A stretch of DNA of 20,203 nucleotides from NCBI GenBank assembly GCA_001642005.1, contig LWCA01000703.1, positions 1-20,203 of the forward strand, given 5' to 3'. The DNA is from Intoshia linei (lineage: Eukaryota > Orthonectida > Rhopaluridae). The translations under genes and the position numbers were made by a program. Positions 19,228-20,203 of the stretch are shown here, piece after piece. The notes beneath the pieces were generated by a model. It did not search any database. It was not told the DNA's origin and saw nothing but the letters and a program-made list of their open reading frames with translations. Within the stretch, counting starts at the first letter, position 1, and the number at the start of each line of letters is the position of its first letter.

Positions 19228-19643
19228 TTAACCCATTTTCTCCAAATGTGACCATATGGTCACACAAAATGGAAATATTAAAAGGTGAATAACTTTGATA
19301 TTAAGCAAAGTACAGATTAATTAATTAATGTATGACCTATTTAGAATCATGTAGGCTTGTGCCGCGTATTTATTATGATTATAAGATTAGTCATTTGGTT
19401 TCTTACCTTCCACAGGTAAAAACGTTTTATTTTCTTAAAAAAAAATTAAATAAAAACTAAACACTTTTTTCTCCATTTTATAGAAAGGTATTTTTAATTT
19501 TGGATAACCATATAAAGGGTATATTCATTATCTATTGTTGCTGATATTTTTTATAACATTTCAACGACATTCTAGTAGTTTAATATATATGCACTGTTAA
19601 ACGTATGTGACTATATGGTCACATTGGGAGAATATGTGTATAA
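19228..19643. mobile_element. piggyBac-type TTAA element with palindromic ends
   Basis: It begins TTAA then CCCATTTTCTCCAAA, followed by the perfect 18-bp palindrome TGTGACCATATGGTCACA (19247-19264). At the other end TGTGACTATATGGTCACA (19606-19623) is followed by TTGGGAGAATATGTG, which matches the inverse of the left end in 12 of 15 positions, then a decayed TTAA (TATAA). A TTAA target and CCC-starting termini are the piggyBac signature. The ~415-bp body has no open frame, so this is a non-autonomous or deleted copy. Confidence 0.72.
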
Positions 19644-19869
19644 TTTATTTATTTAATTATTTTTAACGTTTTCAAACGTAAATTTAATTTATTTGTTGTT
19701 AATTTAAAATTTTATTTTGCTAATTGTGAAGATACAATAAATTTACTTCATTACATTTTTAAGGGTATCTCATTTTTTCAAATGGAATCTTCCAACATAA
19801 AATGTATACTGTACTGCATTTCCTGAATCCAATTATATAAAATACAGATGTTATTCTCCCATTAAATTA

Positions 19870-20020
19870 TTTGAATTGTTTTTTGATAATAAAATAGTAG
19901 TATTGAGGGGAAACGTCGTAGTTATAATTGTATTGACACTATGCGAGCTAATCGCGTCCCCATAAAATGCAACTTAATTGACAAAAAAAAAGATAAAAAT
20001 GCCTCGTGGTACTTATGAAT
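19870..20020 (+). pseudogene. piggyBac transposase relic
   Basis: Plus-strand pieces match the order of the piggyBac catalytic domain: LFFDN (near 19872), then SYNCIDTMRANRVPIK (about 19917-19964, compare GTvRxNR.P of the family), then after a run of ten A and a frame change MPRGTYE (19999-20019). At least two frame changes and a stop directly after mark it as dead. It lies about 230 bp from the piggyBac-type element and may be part of the same insertion history. Confidence 0.5.
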
Positions 20021-20203
20021 AAAACAACTAAAAACCAAATAGCTTTTTTAAATTCATATTTATATAATAATATCATTAAATTTATTAATTAATTTTTGTA
20101 CAGTGTACACTAGGGTGTCCACTTTTTAAACTTTCCATTGAATTAACATAAGTATATTTTACTGAGCGTTCGAAATGTAATTTAGAACACAATTACCGAT
20201 TAA
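20021..20203. other. Window end, nothing assigned
   Basis: AT-rich. TGTACAGTGTACAC near 20098 also occurs near 12474 and may be a fragment of a shared repeat. Confidence 0.3.

Overview
This is an AT-rich nuclear window from an animal, most likely an invertebrate; I cannot place it more precisely. It carries spliced orthologues of conserved eukaryotic genes (XPB helicase, centrin, TIM14/DNAJC19, UBE2J2, NDUFA2, an ARF-like GTPase), a C2H2 zinc-finger gene and many decayed DNA transposons (hAT-like and piggyBac-like). Eighteen introns that I could place by reading frame and family similarity are only 33-47 nt long, and two exons of 20 and 21 nt are needed to restore one GTPase. This points to a lineage with strongly reduced introns. 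Because of that, the genes look like broken short ORFs until the introns are removed; exon coordinates are given in each entry.

Layout, left to right. 1-2478 (-): a gene for a Glu/Lys-rich protein with 20-residue tandem repeats; its 3' end lies outside the window and the repeat array contains an assembly scar at base 162. 2480-3360: no gene seen, possible transposon end. 3362-4870 (-): decayed transposase-like gene that still contains an intron. 4900-6185: no gene seen. 6186-6957 (-) centrin and 7112-7604 (+) TIM14 are head to head. 7672-10012 (-): ten-finger C2H2 protein whose intron carries a hAT MITE with perfect 8-bp target duplications. 10355-10810 (+): unknown coiled-coil protein. 10834-11607 (-): ARF-like GTPase. 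11608-13461: no firm gene, hAT transposase relic. 13462-14453 (+): GT32-type Golgi glycosyltransferase. 14464-16683 (-): XPB. 17215-17930 (+): UBE2J2. 17995-18405 (-): NDUFA2. 18410-20203: repeats only, with a hAT-type MITE, a piggyBac-type TTAA element and a piggyBac transposase relic.

From centrin to NDUFA2 the nine genes alternate strand without exception (- + - + - + - + -). All four convergent pairs have stop codons within 67 bp of each other (67, 23, 10 and 64 bp), so their 3' UTRs must be tiny or overlapping. The genes do not form one pathway: XPB acts in TFIIH, UBE2J2 in ER protein degradation, TIM14 and NDUFA2 in mitochondria, and centrin at centrioles. I see no operon-like or novel multi-gene system. 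The novelty here is in gene architecture: tiny introns, microexons, introns directly after ATG, and interdigitated genes.
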